Assembly (NCBI RefSeq): GCF_001263205.1
Contig: NZ_CP012333.1
Coordinates: 4,689,001 to 4,753,000 of the forward strand
Origin: Labilithrix luteola
GTDB taxonomy: Bacteria; Myxococcota_A; Polyangia; Polyangiales; Polyangiaceae
Reading direction: 5' to 3'
Length of the DNA: 64,000 nt
Below the pieces are notes generated by a model, which was not told where the DNA came from, searched no databases, and was given only the letters and a program-made list of their open reading frames with translations. Shown here in pieces: positions 9,163 to 18,292 of the stretch (the stretch's first letter is position 1; each line of letters begins with the position of its first letter). The translations under genes were made by a program, and so were the position numbers.

Positions 9163-10128
9163 ATGAGCACCATGAAGGTCATCGAGGGCGCGTCGTTCGG
9201 CGGCGCTGACGTGTTGAAGCTGAAGGAAGTGTCATCGCCGGCAACGGGGACGGACGCGCTGTTGATCGACGTGAGGGCTGCTGGAGTGAATTACCTGGAC
9301 CTCGTGACGCGCGCTGGATTCCTGCACGATGCCAAGACGCCCTTCCGGTTGGGCTTCGAGGTGGCGGGAGTCGTAAAGGAGGTGGGCGCCGGCGTTACGA
9401 ACTGGATGCCTGGCGATGCGGTCGCGGCGATCCTGCCCGGCGGCGGATACGCGTCGCAGGTCGTTGTCCCTGCAAGTGCTGCCATCCCCATCCCCACAGG
9501 GATCGGCCCCTCCCTCGCCGCTGCCCTCCTCGTGCAAGGTTTGACGGCTTTCCTGACGCTCGAGGTCGGGAAGGTTCGACCAGGCGCGAACGTGTTGGTG
9601 TCGGCGGCGGGCGGCGGCGTCGGTGCGTTGGCCGTCCAGATCGCGAAGCTCCAAGGTGCCAATGTCATCGGTCTCGCGTCACGCGCGAAGCACGACTTCG
9701 TCCGAAAGAACGGTGCAGATCACGTCGTCGACTACAGGAGCCCGGGATGGTCCTCTTCCCTGCGTGAGGTCGTCGGCGACCGCGGCGTCGATCTCCTCCT
9801 CGACTCGATCGGCGACCTGCAGACGGAGGCGGCTGGACTCCTGGGCACCGGAGCCCACTGGATCGTGTACGGCTCGCGGGCGGAGAGTCAGAGGCCGCTG
9901 CCGGCCGAAGCGCTCTGGCCGATGATCGAGAAGAACGTCACGCTTCGGGGCTTCAACCTCGAAGGCTGCGCGGAGCACTTTCCGAGAGCTCTCGGCCAGA
10001 TCTTCGACTGGGCGACGAGCGGCCGCCTGAAGGTGGAGACGCGGACCTATCCGCTCGCCCAAGCCGCGCTCGCCCACCAGCACTTCGAGGGACGTGAGAC
10101 CGTGGGGAAGGTCCTCCTCATCCCGTAG
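9163..10128 (+). CDS. zinc-independent quinone oxidoreductase-like MDR protein
   Basis: A 321-residue medium-chain dehydrogenase/reductase of the quinone oxidoreductase group, predicted to use NADPH on quinones or enals. The GroES-like domain is N-terminal (VRAAGVNYLDLVTRAG). The Rossmann motif AAGGGVGALAVQIAKLQGA lies near residues 146-164. The Cys and His ligands of zinc alcohol dehydrogenases are absent, as expected for this group. It is divergent from LysR and is followed 10 bp later by an SDR remnant, which suggests a former two-gene operon. Confidence 0.92.
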   Translation: MSTMKVIEGASFGGADVLKLKEVSSPATGTDALLIDVRAAGVNYLDLVTRAGFLHDAKTPFRLGFEVAGVVKEVGAGVTNWMPGDAVAAILPGGGYASQVVVPASAAIPIPTGIGPSLAAALLVQGLTAFLTLEVGKVRPGANVLVSAAGGGVGALAVQIAKLQGANVIGLASRAKHDFVRKNGADHVVDYRSPGWSSSLREVVGDRGVDLLLDSIGDLQTEAAGLLGTGAHWIVYGSRAESQRPLPAEALWPMIEKNVTLRGFNLEGCAEHFPRALGQIFDWATSGRLKVETRTYPLAQAALAHQHFEGRETVGKVLLIP

Positions 10129-10138
10129 CGAGGTCGTC

Positions 10139-10540
10139 ATGAGCAGCAAGTCATTGGAAGGGCGCGTCGCGGTCGTGACCGGGGCCGCGCAAGGAATTGA
10201 TCGCGCGATCGCGACGAAGCTCGCCTCGCACGGCGCAGAGCTCGTCCTCGTCGACCAGCGCATCTCGACCGAAACGGCGGAGGCGATCGGGCGCCCGTCG
10301 CTCTCGCTCACCGTCGACGTGTCACGCGATGACGGTTGGGCCGAGCTCGCCGCGGACGTGGAGAAGACGTACGGGCGGGTCGACATCGTCATCAACAATG
10401 CGGCGTACTACCCGCATGCGGGGCTCGAGGAGCTCTCCCTCGACGTCTGGCAGCGAACGCTCGACGTCAATCTGACCCGCGTGCTTCTTGAGCGCCAAGC
10501 ACCTCGTCCCGTCGATGCGGCGGAGGCGGTGGGCTACCCG
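10139..10540 (+). pseudogene. short-chain dehydrogenase, frameshifted and truncated
   Basis: The N-terminal SDR signatures are present: VAVVTGAAQGIDRAIA (cofactor site), DVSRDDGW, and VINNAAYYP. Near 10485 the frame breaks after DVNLTRV. The next frame reads FLSAKHLVPSMRRRRW, which is the expected continuation. The gene then stops matching near 10540, so the catalytic Tyr-xxx-Lys and the C-terminus are missing. It is inactive as an enzyme. Confidence 0.75.
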
Positions 10541-10689
10541 ACCGGGCGCGCGGTGAAATTTCGACTCACTCGCCACGCCGTTCAAGCCTCGCCTTTCGAG
10601 GCCAGCGCCTGGAGTGCCGCCGCGCGTGCCCCATGGGGGTGCTCGCTTACCGAACGCCGCCATGGGGACTGACCGCAAGGCGAGCCCGC

Positions 10690-11499
10690 TTACTTCGTCG
10701 GAGCAGAGGCGGCCGCCGCGGCCTGCTCGATGATCGATGCGACCGAGTCCGGCTTCGAGACATAGACGGCATGGCTGCCGTCGGTCTCGACGACCGTCGC
10801 GCCTGCGCGCTTCGCCATCGAACGCTGTGCGGGGGGCGGGATCATCTTGTCGCTGGTGGCGACGAGGTAGAAGCTCGGCTTCGCTCGCCACGCGGGCGTC
10901 GTGACCGCACCCGATAGAGCCTGCACTCCCCAGGGAACCTGGGAGTCGGCCATGAACGCGGCGAGGTCGGGTCTGACGTCCGCCGCGAACGACGCCGCAA
11001 ACTTGCCGCGGTCGAGGAAGAGGAAACCATCCTGGGGCGGCAGGATGGGCGGAACTGGCGCGCCAGGAGGCGGATTGGCAATGAGAGTCTGGACCGACTC
11101 ACCCTTGTCCGGCGCGAACGCCGTTATGTAGACGAGAGCGGCGACCTTGGGGCTGTTGCCTGCTTCCGAGACGACCACGCCGCCGTACGAGTGGCCCACG
11201 AGAATGACCTGGCCGCTCTGGGCGTCGATCGCGCGCCGGGTGACGGCGACGTCATCGGCCAGAGAGAGGGTCGGGTTCTGCACGATGCTGACCGGGTAGC
11301 CGTCGCGCTTGAGGATTCGGTAGACCCCGTCCCACCCCGAGCCGTCGACGAAGCCGCCGTGAACGAGCACGACCGCGGGCAAGGGACCGTTGGGTCTGGG
11401 CTTGCCGTCGGAAGCCGGGTTGGGGTTCGCGCGGGCCGGCGTGCAGGCTGCGCCCGCCGTGGCCAACAGCACGCCGATTATGCCAAGAAACTTCGTCAT
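10690..11499 (-). CDS. secreted alpha/beta hydrolase, paralogue 2
   Basis: A 269-residue paralogue of the gene at 6407, with its own export signal (MTKFLGIIGVLLATAGAACTPA). The Cys after the hydrophobic stretch could be a weak lipobox. The catalytic set is intact: HGGFVDGSGW, GHSYGG, TSDKMIPPPAQ and GSHAVYVS. The ATG at 11499 precedes the signal peptide directly. It lies in tandem with paralogue 3, the two separated by 65 bp, and reads into the broken SDR gene from the opposite side. The substrate is unknown. Confidence 0.9.
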   Translation of the reverse strand: MTKFLGIIGVLLATAGAACTPARANPNPASDGKPRPNGPLPAVVLVHGGFVDGSGWDGVYRILKRDGYPVSIVQNPTLSLADDVAVTRRAIDAQSGQVILVGHSYGGVVVSEAGNSPKVAALVYITAFAPDKGESVQTLIANPPPGAPVPPILPPQDGFLFLDRGKFAASFAADVRPDLAAFMADSQVPWGVQALSGAVTTPAWRAKPSFYLVATSDKMIPPPAQRSMAKRAGATVVETDGSHAVYVSKPDSVASIIEQAAAAASAPTK

Positions 11500-11564
11500 C
11501 GGAGAAACCTCTCTCATTCCAATCGAACGTCGAAACATCGCTTGCCCGCTCGTGAGGGCGCGGG

Positions 11565-12269
11565 CTACCGCGAGACTGCGACAGCTGCCTGCTTGATCAG
11601 CGTGGCGACGGCGTCCGGTCGGGACACGTAGACGGCGTGGCTCCCTGGCGTCTCCGCCATGGTGGCGCGCGCGCGCTCAGCCATCGCTCGCTGCGCGGTC
11701 GGCGGAATCATCCTGTCGTTCGTCGCGACGAGGTAGAAGCTCGGCTTCGCTCTCCACGCCGGGGAGATCACCGCTCCCGAGAGCGCCTCGACCCCCCAAG
11801 GTACTTGGGAATCGGCCATGAAGGCCGCCTGCTCCGGTCGTACGTCCGCTGCGAACGAGTCGGCGAACTTCGAACGGTCGAGGAGCAAGAACCCACCCTG
11901 CGGCGGAAGAATCGGCGGTACCGGTGCGCCCGGCGGAGGGTTCGCGATGAGCGTCTGGACGGACTCGCCCTTGTCGGGCGCGAAAGCGGCGATGTACACG
12001 AGCGCCGCGACCTTCGGATCGTTGCCGGCTTCGGTGATGACCGCCCCACCGTACGAGTGACCGACCAAGATGACCGGTCCGCTCTTCTGATCGAGGACAC
12101 GCTTGGTGACCGCGACGTCGTCCGAGAGAGAGAGCGTCGGGTTCTGCACGATGGTGACGTCGTATCCGTCGGCGCGAAGGAGGCGGTACACACCCTCCCA
12201 GCCAGAGCCGTCGACGAAGCCGCCGTGAACGAGAACGATCGAGGGTACAGGTTTGCTGATTGTCGACAT
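11565..12269 (-). CDS. cytosolic alpha/beta hydrolase, paralogue 3
   Basis: A 234-residue hydrolase lacking a signal peptide (it begins MSTISKPVPSIVLVHGG), so it probably acts in the cytosol, unlike paralogues 1 and 2. It keeps the oxyanion motif, GHSYGG, the Asp in ATNDRMIPP and the His in GSHAVYVS. High similarity to paralogue 2 next to it suggests tandem duplication followed by gain or loss of the export signal. Confidence 0.9.
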   Translation of the reverse strand: MSTISKPVPSIVLVHGGFVDGSGWEGVYRLLRADGYDVTIVQNPTLSLSDDVAVTKRVLDQKSGPVILVGHSYGGAVITEAGNDPKVAALVYIAAFAPDKGESVQTLIANPPPGAPVPPILPPQGGFLLLDRSKFADSFAADVRPEQAAFMADSQVPWGVEALSGAVISPAWRAKPSFYLVATNDRMIPPTAQRAMAERARATMAETPGSHAVYVSRPDAVATLIKQAAVAVSR

Positions 12270-12608
12270 TGGATACTCCGCTGTTCTGCACGCCGAACAA
12301 TCCGGGTGCGGGAGATGGTGAGGCGAGCGCGCGAATCAGTACTTCGTCGCGGTCGTCGGCGACCGAGCGCGCCGCGACTGGGGCCCAGCGCGCCCGCTGG
12401 AAACGAAGTGCAGAAGATCCTGATTCAGGCGATCCTTCGCGGTCGTGCAGATGCCGTGCGCGTGAGTCCCGCAGCTCTACGGAGCCGACCTCCGATGGTC
12501 AACGCGCGGCGCGCTTCGCTCCCTTCTTCGTGGCGCGAACGAACAAGCGGCGATCGCTTTGGTCAAAAGCGCCCGATTCGCTACCCTGACGGCGCTACTC
12601 GAGGTTGA
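12270..12608. other. no gene seen
   Basis: The gap lies between the hydrolase paralogue 3 start and the AraC gene end. I see no supported coding sequence or RNA. Confidence 0.4.
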
Positions 12609-13514
12609 TCAGGATCCGCGCTCGCGCCGGAAGGTGCCCGGGCTCGAGCCGGTCGCCCGGGTGAATGTCCGTGTGAAGTGGCTCTGATCGGCGAAGCCAC
12701 AGGCGGCGGCGATTTCTTGGAGCGAAAGGCGCGAGCCAACGAGCATGTCCCGCGCCTTCTCGAGCCGGCGTTCGATCAGCCAGCGGTGCGGTGGCACGCC
12801 GGTCGATTGCTGGAACGCACGCGCGAAATGCCGAATCGAGAGGCCGCATGTCTCCGCGAGCTCGGCGAGGGTGATGCCGCCGTCGAGCCGCTCGTTCAGG
12901 AGCTCCTCGGCGCGTCGCTGCTGCCGTGGCGTCAGGCCGCCACGCACCCGCGCGGGCCGCGTGCACATCTCGCCGTAGGTGCGCGCCAGATGGTGCAAGA
13001 GCGCGGTCGATACGTGATCCACGTGGAGACCGACGGCCTCGGCGGTGCGCGCGCCGAGGAGCGGCTGGAGCGAGAGCAAGAGGTGCCGCACGATCGGATC
13101 CGCGAAGCCGATGCCAGGCCGATGGCGGAGATCGCGGAGTGGCCGAGCCTCGGCATGGGCCGCGACGGCGTCGAGCGCGGCACGCGTCGCGTAGAACGTC
13201 AGGTAGTGAAACGGGCCGACGTACTCCGAGAGGAGGTCCATGCGCAAATCGACGATGCCGACGTTGCCCGCCACGAAATCTCGGCAGCGAGACCACCGGC
13301 CCTCGGCCCGCATGCTCCCCGGCGGCCGTGGCCGGAGGTGGAGCGACAAGATATAGGCGTCATCCTTCGGGACCGTGCCGGTCACGACCCCATCGCGTTG
13401 ATCGGACCAGATCTCGGTGACGACCACGCCGGGGCCGCGGAGGAGTCGTCGCTCTGGTTCCGGCGCTTGCCGACCGTGAAAAGGGGCGGCGAGCGGGTGT
13501 GCGAGATCCGACAT
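12609..13514 (-). CDS. AraC-family transcriptional regulator
   Basis: A 301-residue regulator with a variable N-terminal sensor domain and a C-terminal double HTH. The first helix pair is near residues 212-245 (ITLAELAETCGLSIRHFARAF) and the second near 262-290 (LSLQEIAAACGFADQSHFTRTF). Both match AraC/XylS DNA-binding domains. The N-terminal domain has no recognisable ligand motif. It lies just upstream, on the same strand, of the hydrolase paralogues 3 and 2, so it may control them; that is inference from position. Confidence 0.92.
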   Translation of the reverse strand: MSDLAHPLAAPFHGRQAPEPERRLLRGPGVVVTEIWSDQRDGVVTGTVPKDDAYILSLHLRPRPPGSMRAEGRWSRCRDFVAGNVGIVDLRMDLLSEYVGPFHYLTFYATRAALDAVAAHAEARPLRDLRHRPGIGFADPIVRHLLLSLQPLLGARTAEAVGLHVDHVSTALLHHLARTYGEMCTRPARVRGGLTPRQQRRAEELLNERLDGGITLAELAETCGLSIRHFARAFQQSTGVPPHRWLIERRLEKARDMLVGSRLSLQEIAAACGFADQSHFTRTFTRATGSSPGTFRRERGS

Positions 13515-13574
13515 GGGTTGAGCCTACTAAGCGCCAAAGGGGTAGTCGACTGGCACCCCGTCCTCGCCATCTCG

Positions 13575-13697
13575 TCAGCGAACACCGTTGCTCGCGTGCT
13601 CGATCGCCGAAGCCACTGCGGCAGGCTGCGATTCGTAGAGCGCGTGGCTCGCCTTCACCTCGGTCAGCGACGCTCCGATGCGTTTCGACATCATTTG
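13575..13697 (-). pseudogene. 3' fragment of an alpha/beta hydrolase (fifth family copy)
   Basis: About 40 codons match the extreme C-terminus of the hydrolase family (MSKRIGASLTEVKASHALYES to the stop), closest to paralogue 4 at 32399. The nucleophile and oxyanion parts are gone. Upstream sequence in the frame is unrelated. Confidence 0.8.
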
Positions 13698-13892
13698 AAC
13701 CCTCGCCAAGGGCCCCGCTCCACGGGTGATGCTGCTCGACCGCGAGACGTCTTCCGTTGTCGCAGTCACACCTTGGCTGCAACCTCGTGGTTGACGCGCG
13801 ACGACTCTGTCGAGGACGAGCGCCATGCCGCCATGGCTCCACGCCACCATGAACCGATCACGCCACGAGCGGCAGCGACAACGCCTCGAAAA

Positions 13893-14399
13893 TCACGTGC
13901 TCCACTCCGCGAACTGCCTCCGCGCAACGAATAGCCATACCACGACCCGGCCCTCGGCCCTGCGCCGGGGGCTTTGTCGTTGTGCCAAGGTCACGAGCGC
14001 GAGAAAGGTCGCTTCCGCGACGTAGACGCTGTCGTCTTCGGGGGCGAGGAAGAAGCGTCCACCCTCGAATATCCGGCGTAGACCCTCGCGGGCTCGCACG
14101 GAGTCGGCGTCGAGGTCCTTCGCGCGTTCAAGGACACGGTCTGGGGTCGAGAGGTCGACGGGGGCGTTCATCCGGTCCTTGATGTTCTGAAGCGCCGCCC
14201 GCTCCGTGAGGGCCTGTGCGTCAAGGTCTCGAAGGGCGTCGCGGGTCGAGCTGGAGTGGTCACCGCCGGCGATGAAAGTGATGAGTCCGCGTATCCGTTG
14301 CTCAGTTCGGGCGAGGCGGTCGAGCCTCTCCTTCATCTCCTGCTGTGCGACGCGCGCGGCTTCACCAACGTGTTCCAGTTGGCCATAGCAACAAAGCAA
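13893..14399 (-). pseudogene. serine recombinase C-terminal remnant
   Basis: The 168-codon frame resembles the C-terminal coiled region of large serine recombinases (MKERLDRLARTEQRIRGLITF, then DADSVRAREGLRRIFEGG and a Pro/Arg-rich tail). The N-terminal resolvase catalytic domain and the DNA-binding zinc ribbon are absent. It is a scar of a mobile element at the left edge of the more A/T-rich segment that follows. The family call rests on pattern recall and is moderately sure. Confidence 0.55.
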
Positions 14400-14517
14400 A
14401 TTTGAAAGCAGGAAGCGGAGTGCGGGAGCCGCGCCTCCTCACTAAGAACACTGCACGCGAACAACTGAAGCGGGCTGCCGAACGCGAGTTTGATGCCTGC
14501 GTCCTGAGGGGCTTGGA

Positions 14518-15258
14518 ATGAAAACTACAATCGGCAGAGATGCGCGTTCGAAGGAAATTGTGGCGCAATCTTATTTAACCAGGCCGGCAGTTCTAAGTCG
14601 CCCGCTTTTGCAAGGTAATGACCTTACAGCGATCATCAGGAAAGATGCGCCTCATCTTCGACTGTTGACAGAAGAAGAGCGCCAGGCCTCGCTAGACGAG
14701 ATGCTGAAGTCCAGACCCGATGGTGACGTGTGGATATTCGGCTATGGCTCGCTGATCTGGAATCCTGCAATCAAATATGTCGAGCGACGCATCGCGCACA
14801 TCGAGGGATGGCACCGGTCATTTTGCATGTCCATCGTTGCGGGTCGCGCATCCCCGTCGGCTCCGGGGTTGATGCTGGCGCTGGATGAGGGCGGGTATTG
14901 CAGCGGGAGCGCGTTTCGACTGGCGAACGCCGACGTGCGGTCCGAATTGACCCTGCTGTGGCGCCGCGAAATGCTGTGCAAAGGCGGGTATATTCCCCGT
15001 TGGCTGGAACTCGTCGATGCCAATGGCCAGAGCTTCGGACGTGCCATAGCCTTCACTATCGATCCGGAAGGAGGCAAGTATGCCGGTGACATGTCGACCG
15101 ACGCCGTCGTGCAACGCCTCGCGACCGCGGCTGGTGGACTTGGATCTTGCGCGGACTATCTCTTTCAGACGCGCGATGGATTGCGTTCCCACGGCATCCC
15201 CGATGCGGCGCTTGAGCAGCTCGCAGAACAAGTCGAGCACGCTTTGACGATGTCCTAG
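14518..15258 (+). CDS. ChaC-like gamma-glutamylcyclotransferase
   Basis: A 246-residue ChaC-family enzyme, predicted to cleave glutathione to 5-oxoproline and Cys-Gly in the cytosol. The family signature VWIFGYGSLIWNP (substrate loop YGSLIW) lies near residue 75, followed by the GWHRSFCM strand. The nucleotide composition, including a stretch such as TCTTATTTAACC near the start, is visibly more A/T-rich than neighbouring genes, and a recombinase remnant lies just upstream; both suggest transfer. The gene overlaps the convergent deacetylase-like gene by 4 bp. Confidence 0.88.
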   Translation: MKTTIGRDARSKEIVAQSYLTRPAVLSRPLLQGNDLTAIIRKDAPHLRLLTEEERQASLDEMLKSRPDGDVWIFGYGSLIWNPAIKYVERRIAHIEGWHRSFCMSIVAGRASPSAPGLMLALDEGGYCSGSAFRLANADVRSELTLLWRREMLCKGGYIPRWLELVDANGQSFGRAIAFTIDPEGGKYAGDMSTDAVVQRLATAAGGLGSCADYLFQTRDGLRSHGIPDAALEQLAEQVEHALTMS

Positions 15259-16191
15259 GCCTGCATCAGAGTGGCAACATGCGCCGCGCTAGAGCGCGCG
15301 AGGGCGGTGAGATCGTAGCCGCCTTCGAGCACGGAGACGATACGTCCGCCCGCCGTCTTGGCCGCTAGATCGAGCAGCATGGTCGTTGCCCAGGCGTAGT
15401 CTTCCTCCACGAAATTGAGGCTACCGAGCGGATCGCGCTCATGGGCATCGAAGCCGGCGGAAATCAGGATCAGATCCGGCGCGAATTTCACCATGCGCGG
15501 CAGGATCACACTCTGCATGGCCTCGCGGAACTCGCGTCCTCCCTGGCCGGGCCTGAGCGGAGCATTGACAATGGTGCCGGCCTCGCCGGTTTCGCTGGGA
15601 GCACCGGTGCCAGGATAGAGCGGCATTTGGTGGGTGGATGCATAGAGCACGCTGGGATCGTTCCAAAAGATCGCTTGGGTGCCGTTACCATGGTGCACGT
15701 CGAAATCGAGGATCGCCACTCGCTCGGCGCCATGTGTCCTCTGCGCGTGGCGGGCTGCAATGGCGACATTGTTGAACAAGCAAAAGCCCATTGCCCGTCT
15801 CGGTTCGGCATGATGCCCGGGCGGCCGCGAGGCGCTGAATGCGTTGCGGACCTTACCCGTCATGACGTGGTCGACCGCCAGAGCCGCGCCGCCGGCTCCG
15901 CGCAATGCTGCCTCGAAACTGCCTGATGACATCGAGGTGTCGCCGTCGATCTGCACCGACCTCTCACCGTCACGCGGGCTCAGGCGACGCAGGGTCTCGG
16001 TATAAGCGAGTGGATGGCACTCCGTGATCATCTCGATCGAGGCCTCCGGCGCCTGGATGCGCGCTAGTGTGTCGAACAGCGGATTGGCCAATGCCTTCTC
16101 CACTGCCAAGATCCGGTCGACCCGCTCGGGATGCCCAACCGGGCGCCTTGTGGCGGGCATAGGCCGGGTGCGTGACCAATAGTGTCGTCAT
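15255..16191 (-). pseudogene. histone deacetylase-family protein with a 5' frameshift
   Basis: A class II HDAC/acetoin-utilisation-type deacetylase of about 310 residues. Zinc and active-site motifs are intact: RPPGHHAEP, FCLFNNVAIAA, LDFDVHHGNGTQ and SAGFDAHERDP. The expected N-terminus (MTTLLVTHPAYARHKAP from 16191) is in another frame from GHPERVDRILAVE onward; one extra G near 16139 explains this. An in-frame ATG at 16160 (MPATRRPVGHPER) could still start a 301-residue protein that lacks only the first strand, so activity is not excluded. It is convergent with ChaC and of similar foreign composition. Confidence 0.7.
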
Positions 16192-16260
16192 TCTGGGCTT
16201 CCTATCGAGCAATTCAGACGGTGAGTATCTCAGCGGAAATCGTCGCGGCGGTTGCAACTG

Positions 16261-17052
16261 CTAGCCATCGTGAAAGATCACGCCGAGCGTATGACGTGCG
16301 CCTCGATGGAGACGGCTCACGCCGTGCCGCATGTTGGCGCGATAGAAGCCGCGCGGTCCCTGTCGCGGTCGGTGGTTCACGGCGAATACCACCGCATCTC
16401 CCTGATTCAGAGAAACGACCTCGGCGCAGCCGGCCACTCGTGGATCGCTGTCGGTGAGAAGAAGCTCGCCGCCGTCGAAATCACGCCCGGGTTGCGACAG
16501 CAGGAACACGACCTGAAACGGAAAGACGAGCTTGCCGTAGAGGTCTTGATGCAGACAGCAGTAGTCACCGCGCCCGTATCGCAGCATCAGCGGCGTCGGC
16601 TTTCGCTGCCCTGCGGCGTGGCATTCGTTCGTGAATGCCGTGAGCGTGGACGGAAACCTCTCGTTGATTCGCAACCGGTGATGCCAGTCGTTCGCGATCG
16701 GCGCAAGCTTCGGATAGAGCGCGGTGCGCAGATCCGACACCGGCTCTGGAAGCGGATAGTCGAAATATCTGTATTCGCCACGTCCGAACCCGTGGCGTTC
16801 CATGATGACGTTACTTCTGAAGCGATCCCGATCGTCGTAGAGAGCGACGAGCGCCTCGCACTCCGGCCGCCGAAGCAAGCCCGCCAATATCGCGTAACCG
16901 CGGTCATCGAGCGCGTTGGCCACAACGGACCAATCGACGTCCGCGATGCGCTGCTCGACGGATCCGTCCGCGTGGTTGGAGGCGGAAGGCGCGCGCCCCC
17001 TCCCGTCGGCGGCAGGTGTCGGCCGAAGTTCGAGCTGTTTGTCCTTCATCAT
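16261..17052 (-). CDS. 2OG-Fe(II) oxygenase B (COG3826-like)
   Basis: A 263-residue non-haem iron, 2-oxoglutarate-dependent dioxygenase. The iron ligands are LHQD (HxD, near residue 167) and the distal His in MRHGVS (near 240). The downstream Arg in RHTLGVIF fits the 2OG carboxylate-binding position. The ATG at 17052 overlaps the stop of the preceding gene as ATGA, with GAGG upstream, so translation is coupled. It is the last gene of a four-gene operon in the Ada island; oxidative removal of alkyl damage is a reasonable inference, but the substrate is unknown. Oxygenase A at 17321 is a paralogue. Confidence 0.88.
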   Translation of the reverse strand: MMKDKQLELRPTPAADGRGRAPSASNHADGSVEQRIADVDWSVVANALDDRGYAILAGLLRRPECEALVALYDDRDRFRSNVIMERHGFGRGEYRYFDYPLPEPVSDLRTALYPKLAPIANDWHHRLRINERFPSTLTAFTNECHAAGQRKPTPLMLRYGRGDYCCLHQDLYGKLVFPFQVVFLLSQPGRDFDGGELLLTDSDPRVAGCAEVVSLNQGDAVVFAVNHRPRQGPRGFYRANMRHGVSRLHRGARHTLGVIFHDG

Positions 17053-17324
17053 CGACCTCTCGGCGGCGTACGCGAATTTTTCCAACGCGCATGCTCGGCC
17101 GGCATGCAGACCGCGCAAGCGCGATAGCCCGCTGCGCGAGCCGTCTCTTCATTCAGGAAGAACACGCGATGAGCAACGTAGCCGCCGTGCGCGATGGCTT
17201 GTCGTGCAGCGCGACAATCAAGGCGCCCATAGATCTTTCCTTTTCGGTGACCACCGAAGTGCCCCGGGACAGGGCTCTCGTAGGCCTTGCCGTCCGCTCC
17301 GATCAACTTCCACCTACGATTCAC
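17049..17324 (-). CDS. small Ada-N-like metal-binding protein
   Basis: A 91-residue protein that resembles the metal-binding N-terminal domain of Ada without the other Ada domains. It reads WKLIGADGKAYES, GHRKGKIYGRLDC, GGYVAHRVFF and then AGYRACAVC near residues 69-74. Cysteines are visible at about 37, 71 and 74, so one canonical ligand may be replaced. It starts at a GTG overlapping the TGA of oxygenase A (GTGA) and its stop overlaps the start of oxygenase B (ATGA). Being locked between two oxygenases suggests a partner, sensor or DNA-targeting role; that is inference. Confidence 0.8.
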   Translation of the reverse strand: MNRRWKLIGADGKAYESPVPGHFGGHRKGKIYGRLDCRAARQAIAHGGYVAHRVFFLNEETARAAGYRACAVCMPAEHARWKNSRTPPRGR

Positions 17325-18019
17325 GAGGCACCATCGAAGAGCAGTTCGAGGGCGACCCGATATCCGCTGAGCACGCGGCTCACCGCGTGCTTGAGGCTCA
17401 CGCGATAGAAGCCCTTGGCGCCTCGAAACGGCTTTCGATGCGTCGCAAGAATGATCGCGTCGCCCTGCTTCGGCACGACGACGATCGGACGCGATTGCAT
17501 ACGTGGACGCTGCTCCGTCATGACGAACTCGCCGCCTGAGAACTGACGGCCCGGTCGAGAGAGCAGCGCGGAAACTTGGAGCGGAAACGCATCGTCGCTT
17601 TCGGCATCCTGGTGCAGGCCCCAATGATCACCCGCGCCGAGCCGACTGAGCGCGGACCGCTCCATCGGCCGGCCCTTCGTGCGGCGCTGCTTGGAGAGTG
17701 CGCCGAAGCTCCCTGGATAGCGCGCGTCATCGCCAATGGCTTCCTGCCATCGATTCGCCGTTCCGACGAGCCTTTCGTAAAGCGACGCGCGCAGCGCTGA
17801 GAGGTCGTCGGTGAGCGGGTCGCGGAAGCGCCGGAGCTCACCGCGCCCCTGGCTCATGGCCTCCAGATCGATCGCTTCGTCGAGGACGCTCTTGTCTTGG
17901 AGACTTCCCGCCAGGACATCGCATTCGGTCTCGGTCAACAGTCCCGGAAGGATCGCGTGCCCCTGAACGTCAAGGTCCGCTTCTACGTGTGCCCAATCGA
18001 AGGTGTCGAGTTCCTTCAT
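17321..18019 (-). CDS. 2OG-Fe(II) oxygenase A (COG3826-like)
   Basis: A 232-residue paralogue of oxygenase B. Ligands are LHQD near residue 135 and His in LKHAVSR near 210. The conserved core (FPLQVSALLSRPGRQFSGGEF, then QGDAIILATHRKP) matches B closely. The ATG at 18019 overlaps the upstream small gene's TGA (ATGA); the in-frame GTG at 18028 is less likely. The N-terminal 60 residues are helical and shared in outline with B. Function is inferred from the alkylation-repair setting; a protein or small-molecule hydroxylase role is not excluded. Confidence 0.88.
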   Translation of the reverse strand: MKELDTFDWAHVEADLDVQGHAILPGLLTETECDVLAGSLQDKSVLDEAIDLEAMSQGRGELRRFRDPLTDDLSALRASLYERLVGTANRWQEAIGDDARYPGSFGALSKQRRTKGRPMERSALSRLGAGDHWGLHQDAESDDAFPLQVSALLSRPGRQFSGGEFVMTEQRPRMQSRPIVVVPKQGDAIILATHRKPFRGAKGFYRVSLKHAVSRVLSGYRVALELLFDGAS

Positions 18020-18231
18020 TTCTGGCACCCGCGCGATGGCTTCTTCGCACTGCGTTCACGGTCGAGCAGCTCGCCGAGAAGTATCGCGCAGACACCGATC
18101 GCGCTGCGTGCGGTCGGCACCTTGCTCACGTCGCTATCCGCGACAGCGTAGGAGAGGGGCTCGGACGTCGTAGACGAGACCTTTGCTCCCGAGAGTGGCA
18201 GCGAAGAACGGTAGGCTCGTTTGAAGTTCAT
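18016..18231 (-). CDS. small hypothetical protein, first gene of the oxygenase operon
   Basis: About 71 residues from ATG 18231 (80 from GTG 18258). The sequence MNFKRAYRSSLPLSGAKVSS is followed by a moderately hydrophobic stretch (SAIGVCAILLGELL) and a basic tail. I recognise no family. Its TGA overlaps the ATG of oxygenase A by 4 nt, and an Ada-box-like site lies 44-83 bp upstream. Both argue that it is a real gene, although coding evidence within it is weak. Confidence 0.5.
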   Translation of the reverse strand: MNFKRAYRSSLPLSGAKVSSTTSEPLSYAVADSDVSKVPTARSAIGVCAILLGELLDRERSAKKPSRGCQK

Positions 18232-18292
18232 TGTCGTGTCTTCTTGCTCCGTTGTCACAGGCAGAACCTACGTCGGCCGACGCGCCGTGGAA

